A stretch of 64,000 nucleotides of DNA. Source: a bacterium. Lineage in GTDB: Bacteria; Patescibacteria; Dojkabacteria; JAKAPS01; JAJZLI01. Position 1 is the first letter of the stretch. Each line of letters starts with the position of its first letter. The stretch spans positions 1 to 64,000 of the forward strand of contig JAJZWL010000001.1 in assembly GCA_021846685.1 (NCBI GenBank), read 5' to 3'. Below the pieces are notes generated by a model. The model did no database searches. It was not told the DNA's origin and worked only from the letters and a program-made list of their open reading frames with translations. The position numbers were made by a program, and so were the translations under genes. Positions 33,017 to 42,235 of this stretch are shown here, in pieces.

Positions 33017-35071
33017 TCATAAGAATTTATTTATGTTATTGATGGACTTATTAGTTATATATATGTAGATATTTTTATTTATATTGCTTTCTAACATACT
33101 CATTATTAATAATTTTTTATTAGAAAGTAATATTCCTTTAATAAAATTAGGATTTTTATCAATAGTACTTATATTTGTATATATGGATTTGTTAATATAG
33201 ATTACTCCAGAATTAGATGTTTTAAACGCATTATTTACAAGAGTAGATATTGCATCTGATTTTAGTGGTAATGATTGTATGTTTGAGGTTGTATTTAAAT
33301 CTCCTGCATTTGGAGAGTCTATTATTTTTACTATGTTTCCATTTTTTATACTTATAAATTCATATTGAGATATAGTTATATTTCTTATTCCTGTATTATT
33401 TTTGGTTGTGTAGAAAACGAGCGTATAATTTTTATTCCCAGAGAGCATTTCATAAATAGCAAGAGCATTGTTGTTGGTATTTTGTATGTATAGTTTGTTG
33501 TTGAGTGCTAACTTTGATATATAAGTATAGTACGAAGTTTTAAATCCTGAGCTTAAAAGATTTAGGTTATTAATTTGTTTATTTTCATATTTTAAATTAG
33601 TAACATTATATGCAGAAGATAGTGAGGATATTTTATTATTGTAAGAGAGATTATAATAATAATTATTTATATTTTTATTTTGAAATAGAGATTGTTTAAC
33701 CGACTGACTTATATTTAATGAAATTTTAAATGTTTTATAAAAATTATTATAAAAAGGTAAGTATTTAAAAGCATTATATGTAATAGATAAAAGATTTATA
33801 GTTTTTTGCTCTGAGCTAATTAGTTTATTATTTTGTACATTTAAAGATTGATTGCTCTGAGTATTAAAAGTAGAAACTTCTTGAATTAAGATATTTTTTG
33901 AATTCTCATAATTTACGATTATAAGGGCTGTATATATAATAAATGCGACTAAAATTATGGCTATAAAGGACATTAAATAGAGTAATTTTTTCTTGTGATT
34001 CCTTGGTTTTCTGTCTATTAGTCTTGTTGTATTATTTTCATTAAGATAATTATTTTTTATATTATCAAAATCTAACATATCTATACCTCTGTTTTTATTA
34101 TCTTGAATTTTTTTAACTTTCTCTTCAGTTTTAATGTCATCTATGTGAGTTTTAATATTTTTGATATTAGAAGTATTATTTATCAAATAAGAGAGCTTAT
34201 CTCCTATCACTTTTCTTATGCCTTCCTCAAATACTGTCTTAATTTCCCAGTCATCTAAAATATTAATAGGGTTTTTTATTCTATCTTCTATCTTTCTGTC
34301 TCTAGGCTCTATACTTATTACTGGAAATCCAGTTAAATCAGATATTCTAAATGCTAATGATATATTTGAAATATCTTCTTTATTAGAGAGAGTAAAGACC
34401 CCACTTTTTTGAGAAAATAATATATTAAAAAGTCCAGATACTGCATCGTCTATATAAACATAGTGGAAGAAAGAATGTTCTTTTTTTATTTTAATTTTTT
34501 CTTCCCTTTTTATGCTCTCTAAGATGCTATTAATTGAGTTTTTTACAAAAGTATCTAAATTCTCTCCATATACCTCTGCAATTTTGACTAAAGAAACTTT
34601 TGTTTCTTCTTGTTCTTTGATAACTTTATTTTCCACAGAACTTTGATACTCATTAAAAGCTGGAGCTTCTTTTTTATTTAAGCTTACTGTAACAAGAGCT
34701 TTTGTTTGGTATAATTTGGAAATTTCAAAAAAGACATCCAATAGGGCCAAGTTTTTTTCAATATTTAATTCTCCTTCATATTCAAAATTTGCTAAAAATA
34801 TAGAAAAATTTATATCTGAGACACTTCTTAATATATCATCATAATTTATAGAAGACATAGTATCTATTATTTTAATTTCTCCATTTGTATTTTTATTTAG
34901 AGATTGGATATTTCTTATATTTACTGTATTTTTTTTGGTAACTTCGTCGAGAATTAATACATTTCCCCCGTTTTGAGATATATTAGTTGATAATTTTTCT
35001 CCTAAAAAATTTAATCCTTGAAAGATTACAGTTGTAGGTAACTTTTTATGAAAAAAATTTTTGTATTGCAT
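33017..35071 (-). CDS. SDR-type domain fused through a TM helix to a DUF4012-like domain
   Basis: This 684-residue protein has residues 1-290 as a Rossmann, NAD-epimerase-like domain with a degenerate nucleotide loop (FQGLNFLGEKL instead of GxxGxxG). A charged linker, one TM helix at about 358-382 and an external Asn/Tyr-rich domain follow. That domain has a YTLVFYTTKNNTGIRN segment and ISIKNGNIVKIIDSPNA resembling DUF4012 of envelope loci in this type of bacterium. It probably links cytosolic sugar chemistry to surface assembly. Loss of the glycine loop makes catalysis doubtful. Promoter TGG-TAATCT lies 9 nt before the ATG. Confidence 0.65.
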   Translation of the reverse strand: MQYKNFFHKKLPTTVIFQGLNFLGEKLSTNISQNGGNVLILDEVTKKNTVNIRNIQSLNKNTNGEIKIIDTMSSINYDDILRSVSDINFSIFLANFEYEGELNIEKNLALLDVFFEISKLYQTKALVTVSLNKKEAPAFNEYQSSVENKVIKEQEETKVSLVKIAEVYGENLDTFVKNSINSILESIKREEKIKIKKEHSFFHYVYIDDAVSGLFNILFSQKSGVFTLSNKEDISNISLAFRISDLTGFPVISIEPRDRKIEDRIKNPINILDDWEIKTVFEEGIRKVIGDKLSYLINNTSNIKNIKTHIDDIKTEEKVKKIQDNKNRGIDMLDFDNIKNNYLNENNTTRLIDRKPRNHKKKLLYLMSFIAIILVAFIIYTALIIVNYENSKNILIQEVSTFNTQSNQSLNVQNNKLISSEQKTINLLSITYNAFKYLPFYNNFYKTFKISLNISQSVKQSLFQNKNINNYYYNLSYNNKISSLSSAYNVTNLKYENKQINNLNLLSSGFKTSYYTYISKLALNNKLYIQNTNNNALAIYEMLSGNKNYTLVFYTTKNNTGIRNITISQYEFISIKNGNIVKIIDSPNAGDLNTTSNIQSLPLKSDAISTLVNNAFKTSNSGVIYINKSIYTNISTIDKNPNFIKGILLSNKKLLIMSMLESNINKNIYIYITNKSINNINKFL

Positions 35072-35163
35072 TATATAAAAAGATTACCAGTTTTCAGTCT
35101 GTATGTAAATTATTAAGGACTTTTCTTAACTTAATCCTGTATTTTTTATGATATTAATTACAG

Positions 35164-35193
35164 TTGACAAGTAAATGCCTTGAGTGCTAATAT
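35164..35193 (+). promoter_or_regulatory. hrcA promoter with CIRCE-like operator
   Basis: TTGACA (35164-35169) and, 18 bp on, an extended TGC-TAATAT (35188-35193) form a promoter. The right arm of the CIRCE operator, GAGTGCTAA (35182-35190), is perfect and overlaps the -10. The left arm at the proper N9 spacing (35164-35172) matches TTAGCACTC at only 4 of 9 positions because it doubles as the -35. Confidence 0.6.
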
Positions 35194-35224
35194 ATTATCA
35201 ATTAACTTATTTGATTGCCAGAAT

Positions 35225-35947
35225 ATGACTCCAAGACAAGCTAAAATTCTTGAGTGTGTGATATTAGAGTATATGGAAACTGCTCAGGCTGTAGGGTCTG
35301 TCTCTATGGCAAATAAATATGGAATTAATGTATCTCCTGCTACTATAAGGAATGAAATGGCAAGTTTAATAACTCAAGGATTTTTGTCTAAAGAACATTT
35401 TTCTTCTGGAAGAATTCCTACAATAGTTGGCTTTAGATATTACATTGATAATATTCTTTTAGAAGAAGAGATGAATTATTTGCAGGAAATGGAAATAAAA
35501 GAAAAATTGCATGCAGTAAGATTTCAAAAGGAAAAGATATTAAGAAGTGCCGTAGATTCTTTGTCAAAATCTTTAAAATATACAGCAATAGCTTTGGCTT
35601 CAGATTCTATTTATTATTCAGGAATTTCAGAAATTCTAGATTATCCTGAATTTGAAGATATCTCTGTATTAAGAAATATGATATCTGTTATTGAGAATTA
35701 TGAAATATTAGAAAGCATTTTTGATAAAGGGAATAAATATGAAGGTGGAGTTAAAATTCTTATGGGAGAAGAAACAGGATTTAATAGTTTTAATTCTTGT
35801 TCAATTGCTTATACAGGATTTAGATTTCATAGAGGAGATCAGGGGTACCTTGCTGTTATAGGTCCTTTTAGAATGGAGTATAAAAAGGTTCTACCTTATT
35901 TAAAATATACTGCAGAAGTTTTAGAAGAGTCTACCTCTGGGTGGTAA
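35225..35947 (+). CDS. hrcA: Heat-inducible transcription repressor HrcA
   Basis: This HrcA represses chaperone genes by binding CIRCE. The winged-helix N-terminus has MTPRQAKILECVILEYMET and VSPATIRNEMASL, followed by a dimerisation/GAF-like region and a C-terminal GDQGYLAVIGPFRMEYKKV, which is the family ending. At about 240 residues it is shorter than the usual ~340. The ATG at 35225 is preferred to the TTG at 35180, which would put the promoter/operator inside the gene. It leads an hrcA-grpE-dnaK operon. Confidence 0.88.
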   Translation: MTPRQAKILECVILEYMETAQAVGSVSMANKYGINVSPATIRNEMASLITQGFLSKEHFSSGRIPTIVGFRYYIDNILLEEEMNYLQEMEIKEKLHAVRFQKEKILRSAVDSLSKSLKYTAIALASDSIYYSGISEILDYPEFEDISVLRNMISVIENYEILESIFDKGNKYEGGVKILMGEETGFNSFNSCSIAYTGFRFHRGDQGYLAVIGPFRMEYKKVLPYLKYTAEVLEESTSGW

Positions 35948-35968
35948 TAATATTAGTTAAAAAAAATT

Positions 35969-36517
35969 ATGGCAAATAAAAAAGTAAAAGAAAACATTAA
36001 AAAAGAAACAAAAGAACCTATTGCAGAGGATGAAATAATAGAAGAATTGGATGTTAAAGAGAGTGAAATAAACGTTTTAAAAAAGGAGAATGAGGATTTA
36101 GAAGTAAAACTTAAATCTGCTTTATCTGATTATCAAAACTTTAAAAGAAGAGTAGATACAGAAAAAGATAATAATATAAATGTTATTAATAATATTCTTT
36201 TAAAAGAGTTTCTAAATGTTTTAGATAATATTTATCTTTATATGAAACACTTAGAAAAGAATAATAATGTTGAGGAGGCAGTTCTTTCAGGTATAAAAAT
36301 GATTTATGATCAATGTAATGAAGTTGTTGTCTCTCAAGGACTTTCTGTAGAAGAAGTAAAGGAAGGAGATTTAGTATCTCCCCTACTTCATGAAGTAGTA
36401 GGGACTGTAATAGGAGAGAAGGAGAATGTAATAACTGAGGTTGTAAGGGTCGGTTATATGAAGGATGGTAGGGTTGTAAGACCTGCGAGAGTTATTGCTG
36501 TGAAGAAAGAAGTTTAA
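35969..36517 (+). CDS. grpE: Nucleotide exchange factor GrpE
   Basis: This 182-residue cofactor releases ADP from DnaK. A charged N-terminal coiled coil (Lys/Glu-rich) precedes the ALSDYQNFKRRVDTEKD helix. The C-terminal beta domain has LLHEVVGTVIGEKENVI and GYMKDGRVVRPARVIA, typical for the family. It lies between hrcA and dnaK. The start context AAAAAAATTATG lacks a Shine-Dalgarno. Confidence 0.93.
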   Translation: MANKKVKENIKKETKEPIAEDEIIEELDVKESEINVLKKENEDLEVKLKSALSDYQNFKRRVDTEKDNNINVINNILLKEFLNVLDNIYLYMKHLEKNNNVEEAVLSGIKMIYDQCNEVVVSQGLSVEEVKEGDLVSPLLHEVVGTVIGEKENVITEVVRVGYMKDGRVVRPARVIAVKKEV

Positions 36518-36540
36518 TTTATTTTAGTTTTTTATTAATT

Positions 36541-38478
36541 ATGTCAAAAATATTAGGAATCGATTTAGGAACAACAAATTCAGCTATGGCCTTTATGGAA
36601 GGTGGAGAGCCAGTAGTTATAACTAACTCTGAAGGAGCTAGAACAACACCTTCTGTGGTAGCTATACTTCCAGATAAATCAAGGTCTGTAGGTGTTAGTG
36701 CTAAAAATCAAATGGTTTTGAATCCTAAGCAAACTTTTTATTCTATAAAAAGATTGATAGGAAGGTCTTTTGATGATGAAGAAGTTCAAAGAGATATTAA
36801 AGTTTTTCCTTTTGAGCTTAAAAAATCTTCTACGGGAGGTGTAGAAATTAAGGTAGGTGAAGAGTGGTTAGCTCCAGAAGCTATATCTGCAATGGTACTT
36901 TCTAAGCTTAAGACAGATGCAGAAGCTTTCTTAGGAGAAAAGATTACAGAAGCTGTTATTACAGTGCCTGCATATTTTGATGATTCTCAAAGGCAAGCTA
37001 CTAAAAATGCAGGAAAAATAGCAGGTTTAGATGTAAAAAGAATTATTAATGAGCCTACTTCTGCAGCATTAGCTTATGGTTTTGATAAAAAGGGAGAAAA
37101 AACTATTGTTGTTTATGATTTAGGAGGAGGAACTTTTGATGTGTCTGTTTTAGAGTTGGGTGACGGAATTTTTGAAGTTATATCTACAAATGGAGATACT
37201 CATTTAGGAGGAGATGATTTTGATAGAAGAATTATTGATTTTATTGCAGATGATTTTAAAAAGACAAATGGAATTGATCTAAGAAGTGATTCCGCAGCAT
37301 TGCAAAGATTAAAAGAGGCAGCAGAAAAGGCAAAAATAGAGCTTTCGTCTACAAATCAAGCTCAAGTCAATATTCCTTTTATAACGTCTGATTCTAATGG
37401 TCCAAAACATTTAAATATGACTATAACACGGGCACAGTTAGAGTCTTTGGTAAAGGATTTAGTTGACGAAACTATGGAGCCTGTAAAAAAAGCATTAAGT
37501 GATGCAAAAAAAACAGTTTCTGATATAAATGAAATTATATTAGTTGGTGGTATGACAAGAATGCCTGCAATTTCAGATGCAGTAAAAAATTTCTTCAAAA
37601 AAGAACCTAACAAGAGTGTTAATCCTGATGAAGTTGTTGCAATTGGAGCTGCTGTACAAGGAGGAGTTTTATCAGGAGATGTAAGAGATGTAACTTTATT
37701 AGATGTTACTCCTTTATCTTTAGGGATAGAAACATTAGGGGGAGTTTCTACTAAAATAATAGAGAGAAATTCTACTATTCCTATTCAGAAGAAACAAGTG
37801 TTTACAACAGCTGCTGACTCACAAACTTCTGTAGAAATCCATATTTTACAAGGAGAAAGAGAATTTGCAAAAGATAATAAAACTTTAGGTAGATTTATTT
37901 TAGACGGAATTGCTTCTGCAAAAAGAGGAGTTCCTCAAATAGAAGTAGCTTTTGATATAGATGCAAACGGTATTCTTAAAGTATTGGCTCAAGATAAAGC
38001 TACAGGAAAAGAGCAACATATAACAATTACAGCAAATACTTCTCTTTCTGATTCTGAGGTAGAAAAATTATTAAAAGAAGCAAAGGAACATGAAGAAGAG
38101 GATAGGAAAAAGAAAGAATTGATAGATATTAAGAATTCTGCAGAGACAGTAGCATTTTCGGCAGAAACATTCTTAAATGAAAACAAAGATAAGATAGCTC
38201 AAGATAAACAAGATGAATTAAGTTCTAAAATAACAGAGTTAAGAGATCTTGCTACTAAAGATGATACAGATAAGGAGTCTGTAGAGAAATCTCTGTCAGA
38301 ATTAGAAAGTTTAATGCAAGATATTGGGACAAATATGAATCAACAGGCACCTTCTGATACTCCAAATGGAGAAGAAACCCCTACAAACGAAGGTGAAGGA
38401 GATTCAGGAAGCACAGACGGAGGAGAAAGTTCAGATACTCCACCAGAAGATGAAGTAAAAGAGGGAGAAGTTCTTTGA
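36541..38478 (+). CDS. dnaK: Chaperone DnaK (Hsp70)
   Basis: This 645-residue chaperone folds client proteins in an ATP cycle. It starts with GIDLGTTNSAMAFMEGG and has the second phosphate loop VVYDLGGGTFDVSVLELG. The substrate-binding domain includes DVTPLSLGIETLGG, and the C-terminal lid ends in a Gly/Glu/Ser/Pro-rich tail. The gene ends in TGA. A hairpin follows the gene. dnaJ is not adjacent in the window. Confidence 0.97.
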   Translation: MSKILGIDLGTTNSAMAFMEGGEPVVITNSEGARTTPSVVAILPDKSRSVGVSAKNQMVLNPKQTFYSIKRLIGRSFDDEEVQRDIKVFPFELKKSSTGGVEIKVGEEWLAPEAISAMVLSKLKTDAEAFLGEKITEAVITVPAYFDDSQRQATKNAGKIAGLDVKRIINEPTSAALAYGFDKKGEKTIVVYDLGGGTFDVSVLELGDGIFEVISTNGDTHLGGDDFDRRIIDFIADDFKKTNGIDLRSDSAALQRLKEAAEKAKIELSSTNQAQVNIPFITSDSNGPKHLNMTITRAQLESLVKDLVDETMEPVKKALSDAKKTVSDINEIILVGGMTRMPAISDAVKNFFKKEPNKSVNPDEVVAIGAAVQGGVLSGDVRDVTLLDVTPLSLGIETLGGVSTKIIERNSTIPIQKKQVFTTAADSQTSVEIHILQGEREFAKDNKTLGRFILDGIASAKRGVPQIEVAFDIDANGILKVLAQDKATGKEQHITITANTSLSDSEVEKLLKEAKEHEEEDRKKKELIDIKNSAETVAFSAETFLNENKDKIAQDKQDELSSKITELRDLATKDDTDKESVEKSLSELESLMQDIGTNMNQQAPSDTPNGEETPTNEGEGDSGSTDGGESSDTPPEDEVKEGEVL

Positions 38479-38495
38479 GATAAAATAGTATAGTA

Positions 38496-38529
38496 TTGAG
38501 TAAGGGGGCTTTAGTGTTCCCTTGCTCAA
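38496..38529 (+). terminator. Hairpin after dnaK
   Basis: TTGAGTAAGGG pairs with CCCTTGCTCAA (one G-U pair) around a 12-nt loop, 18 nt after the dnaK stop. No T-run follows, so it may be a terminator or an mRNA-stabilising hairpin. Confidence 0.5.
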
Positions 38530-38958
38530 ACTTGATAAATCAATATATAAGAGCTCTTATGGAGAGTAATTTAGAAACCCCTAAGGTAATACCTCTGGAA
38601 TTTATGTATTACGTTGTACTTGGGAGTTATTAATATATAGTACTGACAGAGGCCTATGAATGTCAATTGAGCGCTATATGATGAGCCTAAATTTTTACTC
38701 CATCAGAATTCAAAATCCTTTAGAATTTTCATTCTCTTTTAATTTTTTACAAAAATCTCTTATCTAACTCATGCAGTACTGTTATAGCCTTACTTCCATT
38801 ATCTTTTACAGGGGATTACATATAAGTGTTATTAATAGAAGGTATTCTATATTCCATGATTAAATATTCTGTCTCACAATGAAGAATTGCTCTGCTTATT
38901 GTTTGTTTGTATTGTTTTTATATTTTGCTACTATATGATATTAGTTTATTTATGATTT
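38530..38958. other. Long gap with a possible decayed coding relic
   Basis: Apart from the dnaK hairpin and a -10 (TGC-TACTAT, 38926-38934) for the next gene, no intact gene is present. On the minus strand around 38640-38725 a stop-ridden frame reads ILNSDGVKI, then HS and ASVSTIY. This faintly recalls the tyrosine-recombinase HLLxxGVDI...GHSSxxTTxIY region. The similarity is weak and could be chance. Confidence 0.25.
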
Positions 38959-39189
38959 ATGGAGAAAATTAATAATAGTATAGGGACATATACAAATATA
39001 AAAGCAAATGTTCCAAAATGGCAACTTTATATTTTATTAATATTGGGGTTTCTTATATTTTTTACATTTCTGGCTATTTTTTATGTAGTTTTGATTTACA
39101 ATCCTCAAAAAGCTTTAATTAAAGAAAGAAAAATAAAAAGTGCTACTGTTAAAAAAATAAGCTCTGGTACAAATCTATATAAAAAATGA
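38959..39189 (+). CDS. Small single-pass membrane protein
   Basis: This 76-residue protein has a strongly hydrophobic TM helix around residues 22-48, a polar N-terminus and a Lys/Ser-rich C-terminal tail. An extended -10 lies about 25 nt before the ATG. It has no recognised family. It stands alone between the dnaK gap and a convergent hypothetical gene. Confidence 0.6.
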   Translation: MEKINNSIGTYTNIKANVPKWQLYILLILGFLIFFTFLAIFYVVLIYNPQKALIKERKIKSATVKKISSGTNLYKK

Positions 39190-39249
39190 TTAGATTATTC
39201 TAATAATCAATAGCTATTATTTATTGTGGGATAATATGGTTGTGAATTT

Positions 39250-39465
39250 TTAACCTTTAGAAATGCTTTTTTCTAAAAATTTATTTATTTTAATAGTTTG
39301 AGCTTTTGTAAGTTTTTTAACTGAATCTTTTTTAGCAACAACCTTTACTGCAAAATTATCATCTTGTCCTGTAATAATTTCTAAATCATTTATAAACTTA
39401 ACTTTCTCTTCGTCAGGGAGTAATTCGTCGAGGTTCAAGTGTTTTATATATTGAAAATTAATCAT
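39250..39465 (-). CDS. Small hypothetical protein
   Basis: This 71-residue charged, helical cytoplasmic protein with a Leu/Asp/Glu-rich N-terminal half and a Lys-rich end is not recognised. It is supported as a real gene by a promoter TGA-TACAAT placed exactly 7 nt before its ATG. Confidence 0.55.
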   Translation of the reverse strand: MINFQYIKHLNLDELLPDEEKVKFINDLEIITGQDDNFAVKVVAKKDSVKKLTKAQTIKINKFLEKSISKG

Positions 39466-39472
39466 TGTCTAC

Positions 39473-39478
39473 ATTGTA
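39473..39478 (-). promoter_or_regulatory. Extended -10 of the 71-residue gene
   Basis: Minus-strand TGA-TACAAT, then 7 nt, then ATG at 39465. Confidence 0.5.
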
Positions 39479-39546
39479 TCAGGTAATTTATAATATTCAA
39501 TACTAGAAGATTAATATTAAAATAAAATGAGTAAAGAAATATTTTC

Positions 39547-39575
39547 TTGAAAATTGTAAATAGGTATTGTAATAT
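39547..39575 (+). promoter_or_regulatory. Promoter of the pentose-phosphate operon
   Basis: TTGAAA (39547-39552), a 17-bp spacer and TAATAT (39570-39575) stand 6 nt before the ATG at 39582. It probably drives the five coupled genes up to rpe. Confidence 0.6.
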
Positions 39576-39581
39576 AAAAGC

Positions 39582-40211
39582 ATGAAGATATATGATATTT
39601 CTTATGTTCTAAATAGTAAAACCCCAATATATCCTGGTAATCCTCATTTTTCTATAAAAAAAACTCAAAAACTCCCAGGGGATACTTCAAATGTATCTGA
39701 AATAACTTTTGGATCTCATTTTGCAACACATATAGATTCTCCTTATCACGTTCTTGAAAATGGAAAAAGTATAGATGAATTTCCTGCAGATAGATTTATG
39801 GGTATGTGTAATGTTTTAGACTTTACTTCAGTATTAACTGAGATTACTGAAAAAGATTTAAAGAAAAAGGATATGACCCAAAATATAGTTCTTTTAAAAA
39901 CTAGAAACTCAATAGTTGGTTTTAAGAGTTTTCATGAGGACTTCATATATATGTCAGATAGTGGAGCGAACTATCTGGTTGAAAATAAGATAAAATTTGT
40001 GGGAACAGATGGCCCTTCTATAAAAAAGTTCAGACATCATCCTGATAAGGTGCACTCAGTTTTACTTGAAAATGACTGTTTAATAGGAGAGGGTTTAAAT
40101 TTAAAGAATGTGCCAGAAGGAGAATATTTTTTTATAGGGCTTCCTTTAAAATTAGAAGGTTCGGATGCTTCTCCTTCTAGAATTATTTTAGTAGAAAATT
40201 TATATGGATAA
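39582..40211 (+). CDS. Cyclase/kynurenine-formamidase family metal hydrolase
   Basis: This 209-residue protein has the family metal motif HFATHIDSPYH (HxxxHxDxPxH) near residues 46-56 and the characteristic FVGTDGPSIKKF and GLPLKLEGSDASPSR segments. Relatives (KynB, isatin hydrolase) hydrolyse amide or cyclic amide bonds using bound divalent metal. It overlaps gnd by 8 nt and leads the pentose-phosphate operon. A role as the missing 6-phosphogluconolactonase is an inference from position; the family is not known for it. Confidence 0.82.
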   Translation: MKIYDISYVLNSKTPIYPGNPHFSIKKTQKLPGDTSNVSEITFGSHFATHIDSPYHVLENGKSIDEFPADRFMGMCNVLDFTSVLTEITEKDLKKKDMTQNIVLLKTRNSIVGFKSFHEDFIYMSDSGANYLVENKIKFVGTDGPSIKKFRHHPDKVHSVLLENDCLIGEGLNLKNVPEGEYFFIGLPLKLEGSDASPSRIILVENLYG

Positions 40212-41124
40212 GAAAATAGCAATAATAGGATTAGGGAAAATGGGTCTTAATATAGGTTTGAACCTTAAAGAGAAGGGTATTGATGTATTTGGATATACAG
40301 ATACATCAGAAGGTTTGGATTATGCTAAGGATCAAGAATTTAAGGCATTCTCTACATTAGATGAAACTATATCTAATTTTCAAAACAATACCAGAATTTT
40401 TTGGTTAATGGTTCCTTCTCAAGCAGTGGATGCTGTTTTGTTTTCAGAAAATGAAGGTTTAGCAAATAAGCTCAAGGAAGGGGATATAATTATTGATGGA
40501 GGAAACTCTTATTATAAGCAATCAGTAGAGAGATATACTAAGTTAAAAGAAAAAGGTATTAATTTTATTGACTGTGGAACCTCGGGTGGAGTTGAGGGAG
40601 CTAGGAACGGAGCCTGTCTTATGATAGGAGGAGATAAAGATATTTTTGATAAAATTGAATGGGTTTTTGCTTCTGTTGCAGAAGAAAATGGATTTGGATA
40701 TATAGGGCCTTCTGGCTCAGGACATTATGTAAAAATGATACATAATGCTATTGAATATGGAATGTTACAATCAATTGCAGAAGGATTAAATTTAATTACA
40801 AATGGTAAATATGAGAATGTAGATATGAAATCGTTATTAGGGGTTTGGAATCACGGAAGTATAGTGGAGTCCTATCTAACGAAGATATTAGAAAAACAAC
40901 TTGAAATATACCCCAATTTGGACGAAATTGCCCCTATTGTAGACGACAATGGAGAGGGTGCTTGGACTATAGTTGAGGCTATTGAACAAAAAGTTCCATT
41001 AGCGAGTGTTTCGCTGGCCTTATTTGAAAGATATTCTTCTAAGGGGAATGATGATGATGCTAATAAATTTATATCATTAATGAGGAATGGATTTGGCGGA
41101 CATAAAATTACAAAAGAAAATTAA
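40204..41124 (+). CDS. gnd: 6-phosphogluconate dehydrogenase (decarboxylating)
   Basis: This 306-residue enzyme converts 6-phosphogluconate to ribulose-5-phosphate and CO2. It has the Rossmann loop IGLGKMGLNIGLNL, then GGNSYYKQS, the family motif DCGTSGGVEGARNGAC and the catalytic GSGHYVKMIHNAIEYGM. The short length is that of the ~300-residue (YqeC/GntZ-like) subgroup, which often prefers NAD. Its start overlaps the cyclase-family gene by 8 nt. Confidence 0.93.
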   Translation: MDKKIAIIGLGKMGLNIGLNLKEKGIDVFGYTDTSEGLDYAKDQEFKAFSTLDETISNFQNNTRIFWLMVPSQAVDAVLFSENEGLANKLKEGDIIIDGGNSYYKQSVERYTKLKEKGINFIDCGTSGGVEGARNGACLMIGGDKDIFDKIEWVFASVAEENGFGYIGPSGSGHYVKMIHNAIEYGMLQSIAEGLNLITNGKYENVDMKSLLGVWNHGSIVESYLTKILEKQLEIYPNLDEIAPIVDDNGEGAWTIVEAIEQKVPLASVSLALFERYSSKGNDDDANKFISLMRNGFGGHKITKEN

Positions 41125-41141
41125 TATTATTAAAAAAAATT

Positions 41142-41804
41142 ATGAAAATATTTATAGATAGTGCTCAAATAGAAGAAATAAAAGCTTTAGAAGATTTAGG
41201 TGTAATTTCTGGAATTACAACTAATCCTACTTTAGCTTCTGTAACTGGGAAGAAATTTAAAGATTTAGTATCTGAAATTTTCACAACTTTATCTAAAGAT
41301 AGAATAATAAATCTTGAAGTTATAGCAACTGATTATGACACAATACTTATACAGGGAAGAGCTCTTGCCGCTTTAGACGAAAGGGTTGTTGTTAAAATTC
41401 CTTGTATTCCGGAGGGATTAAAAGCTTGTAAAACTTTATCTGAAGAAGGAATAAGGGTTAATATAACTCTAGTATTTTCTCCAATGCAAGCACTATTGAG
41501 TGCTAATGCAGGGGCATATTTTGTATCTCCTTTTGTTGGAAGATTGGATGATATTGCTATGGATGGAATGGAGACTGTTTCTGAAATAGTTAAGATATAT
41601 AGGACTTATGATTATAAAACGCAAGTCTTATTTGCTTCTGTAAGGTCAGTAGAACATATAAGGTTGGCTGCACTTGCTGGTGTAGATATAGTAACATCTC
41701 CTTATAAATTAATAATGGAGATGTATAAGCATCCTTTAACAGATACAGGTCTAACCCAATTTTTAGAAGATTGGAATAATGCCAAGGAGGAATTTATAGT
41801 ATGA
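41142..41804 (+). CDS. tal: Transaldolase (TalC/MipB type)
   Basis: This 220-residue enzyme of the small transaldolase / fructose-6-phosphate aldolase-like subfamily shows FIDSAQIEEIKALEDLG, GITTNPTL, the Schiff-base Lys region VVKIPCIPEG and YVSPFVGR-like YFVSPFVGRLDD. It shuttles dihydroxyacetone units between sugar phosphates. It starts from AAAAAAAATTATG, the recurring Shine-Dalgarno-free context, and overlaps rpiB by 4 nt. Confidence 0.92.
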   Translation: MKIFIDSAQIEEIKALEDLGVISGITTNPTLASVTGKKFKDLVSEIFTTLSKDRIINLEVIATDYDTILIQGRALAALDERVVVKIPCIPEGLKACKTLSEEGIRVNITLVFSPMQALLSANAGAYFVSPFVGRLDDIAMDGMETVSEIVKIYRTYDYKTQVLFASVRSVEHIRLAALAGVDIVTSPYKLIMEMYKHPLTDTGLTQFLEDWNNAKEEFIV

Positions 41805-42235
41805 AGATTTATATAGCTTCTGACCATAGAGGTTTTGAGTTAAAAACGAGTATTATAGAGTATTTAAAGACAAAAGAGATGTCAGTAGAGGATTTAGGGC
41901 CATTTAAATATGATTCAGAAGATGATTATCCACTTTTTGCTCATAAAACTGCAAATAAAGTATTAGAAACTAAGAACTCATTTGGAATTCTTGTTTGTGA
42001 TACTGGGTTGGGAATGGATATTACCGCAAATAGACATAAAGGGATAAGGGCTGCTTTATGCATAGATTCATTTTTTGCCTATAGAGCAAGATTGCACAAT
42101 AATGCAAATATACTTGTACTTTCTGCGGAATATGATAAATTAGATTTCAAAGAAATAATAGTTACATTTTTCCATACAGAGCATTCCTTAGAGCCTAGAC
42201 ATAATAGACGTATAAAGGAGATAGATCAATTATGA
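41801..42235 (+). CDS. rpiB: Ribose-5-phosphate isomerase B
   Basis: This 144-residue RpiB/LacAB enzyme interconverts ribulose-5- and ribose-5-phosphate. The N-terminal IASDHRGFELK and the active-site segment VCDTGLGMDITANRHKGIRA (family GTGxGMxIxANK) are intact, including the Cys two before Gly. It overlaps tal by 4 nt and rpe by 4 nt. Confidence 0.93.
   Translation: MKIYIASDHRGFELKTSIIEYLKTKEMSVEDLGPFKYDSEDDYPLFAHKTANKVLETKNSFGILVCDTGLGMDITANRHKGIRAALCIDSFFAYRARLHNNANILVLSAEYDKLDFKEIIVTFFHTEHSLEPRHNRRIKEIDQL

Noticed and set aside
33490..33510. GAGTGCTAAC inside the SDR-DUF4012-like gene, resembling a CIRCE arm
   Set aside because: It lies within coding sequence, and the paired arm at N9 spacing is absent.
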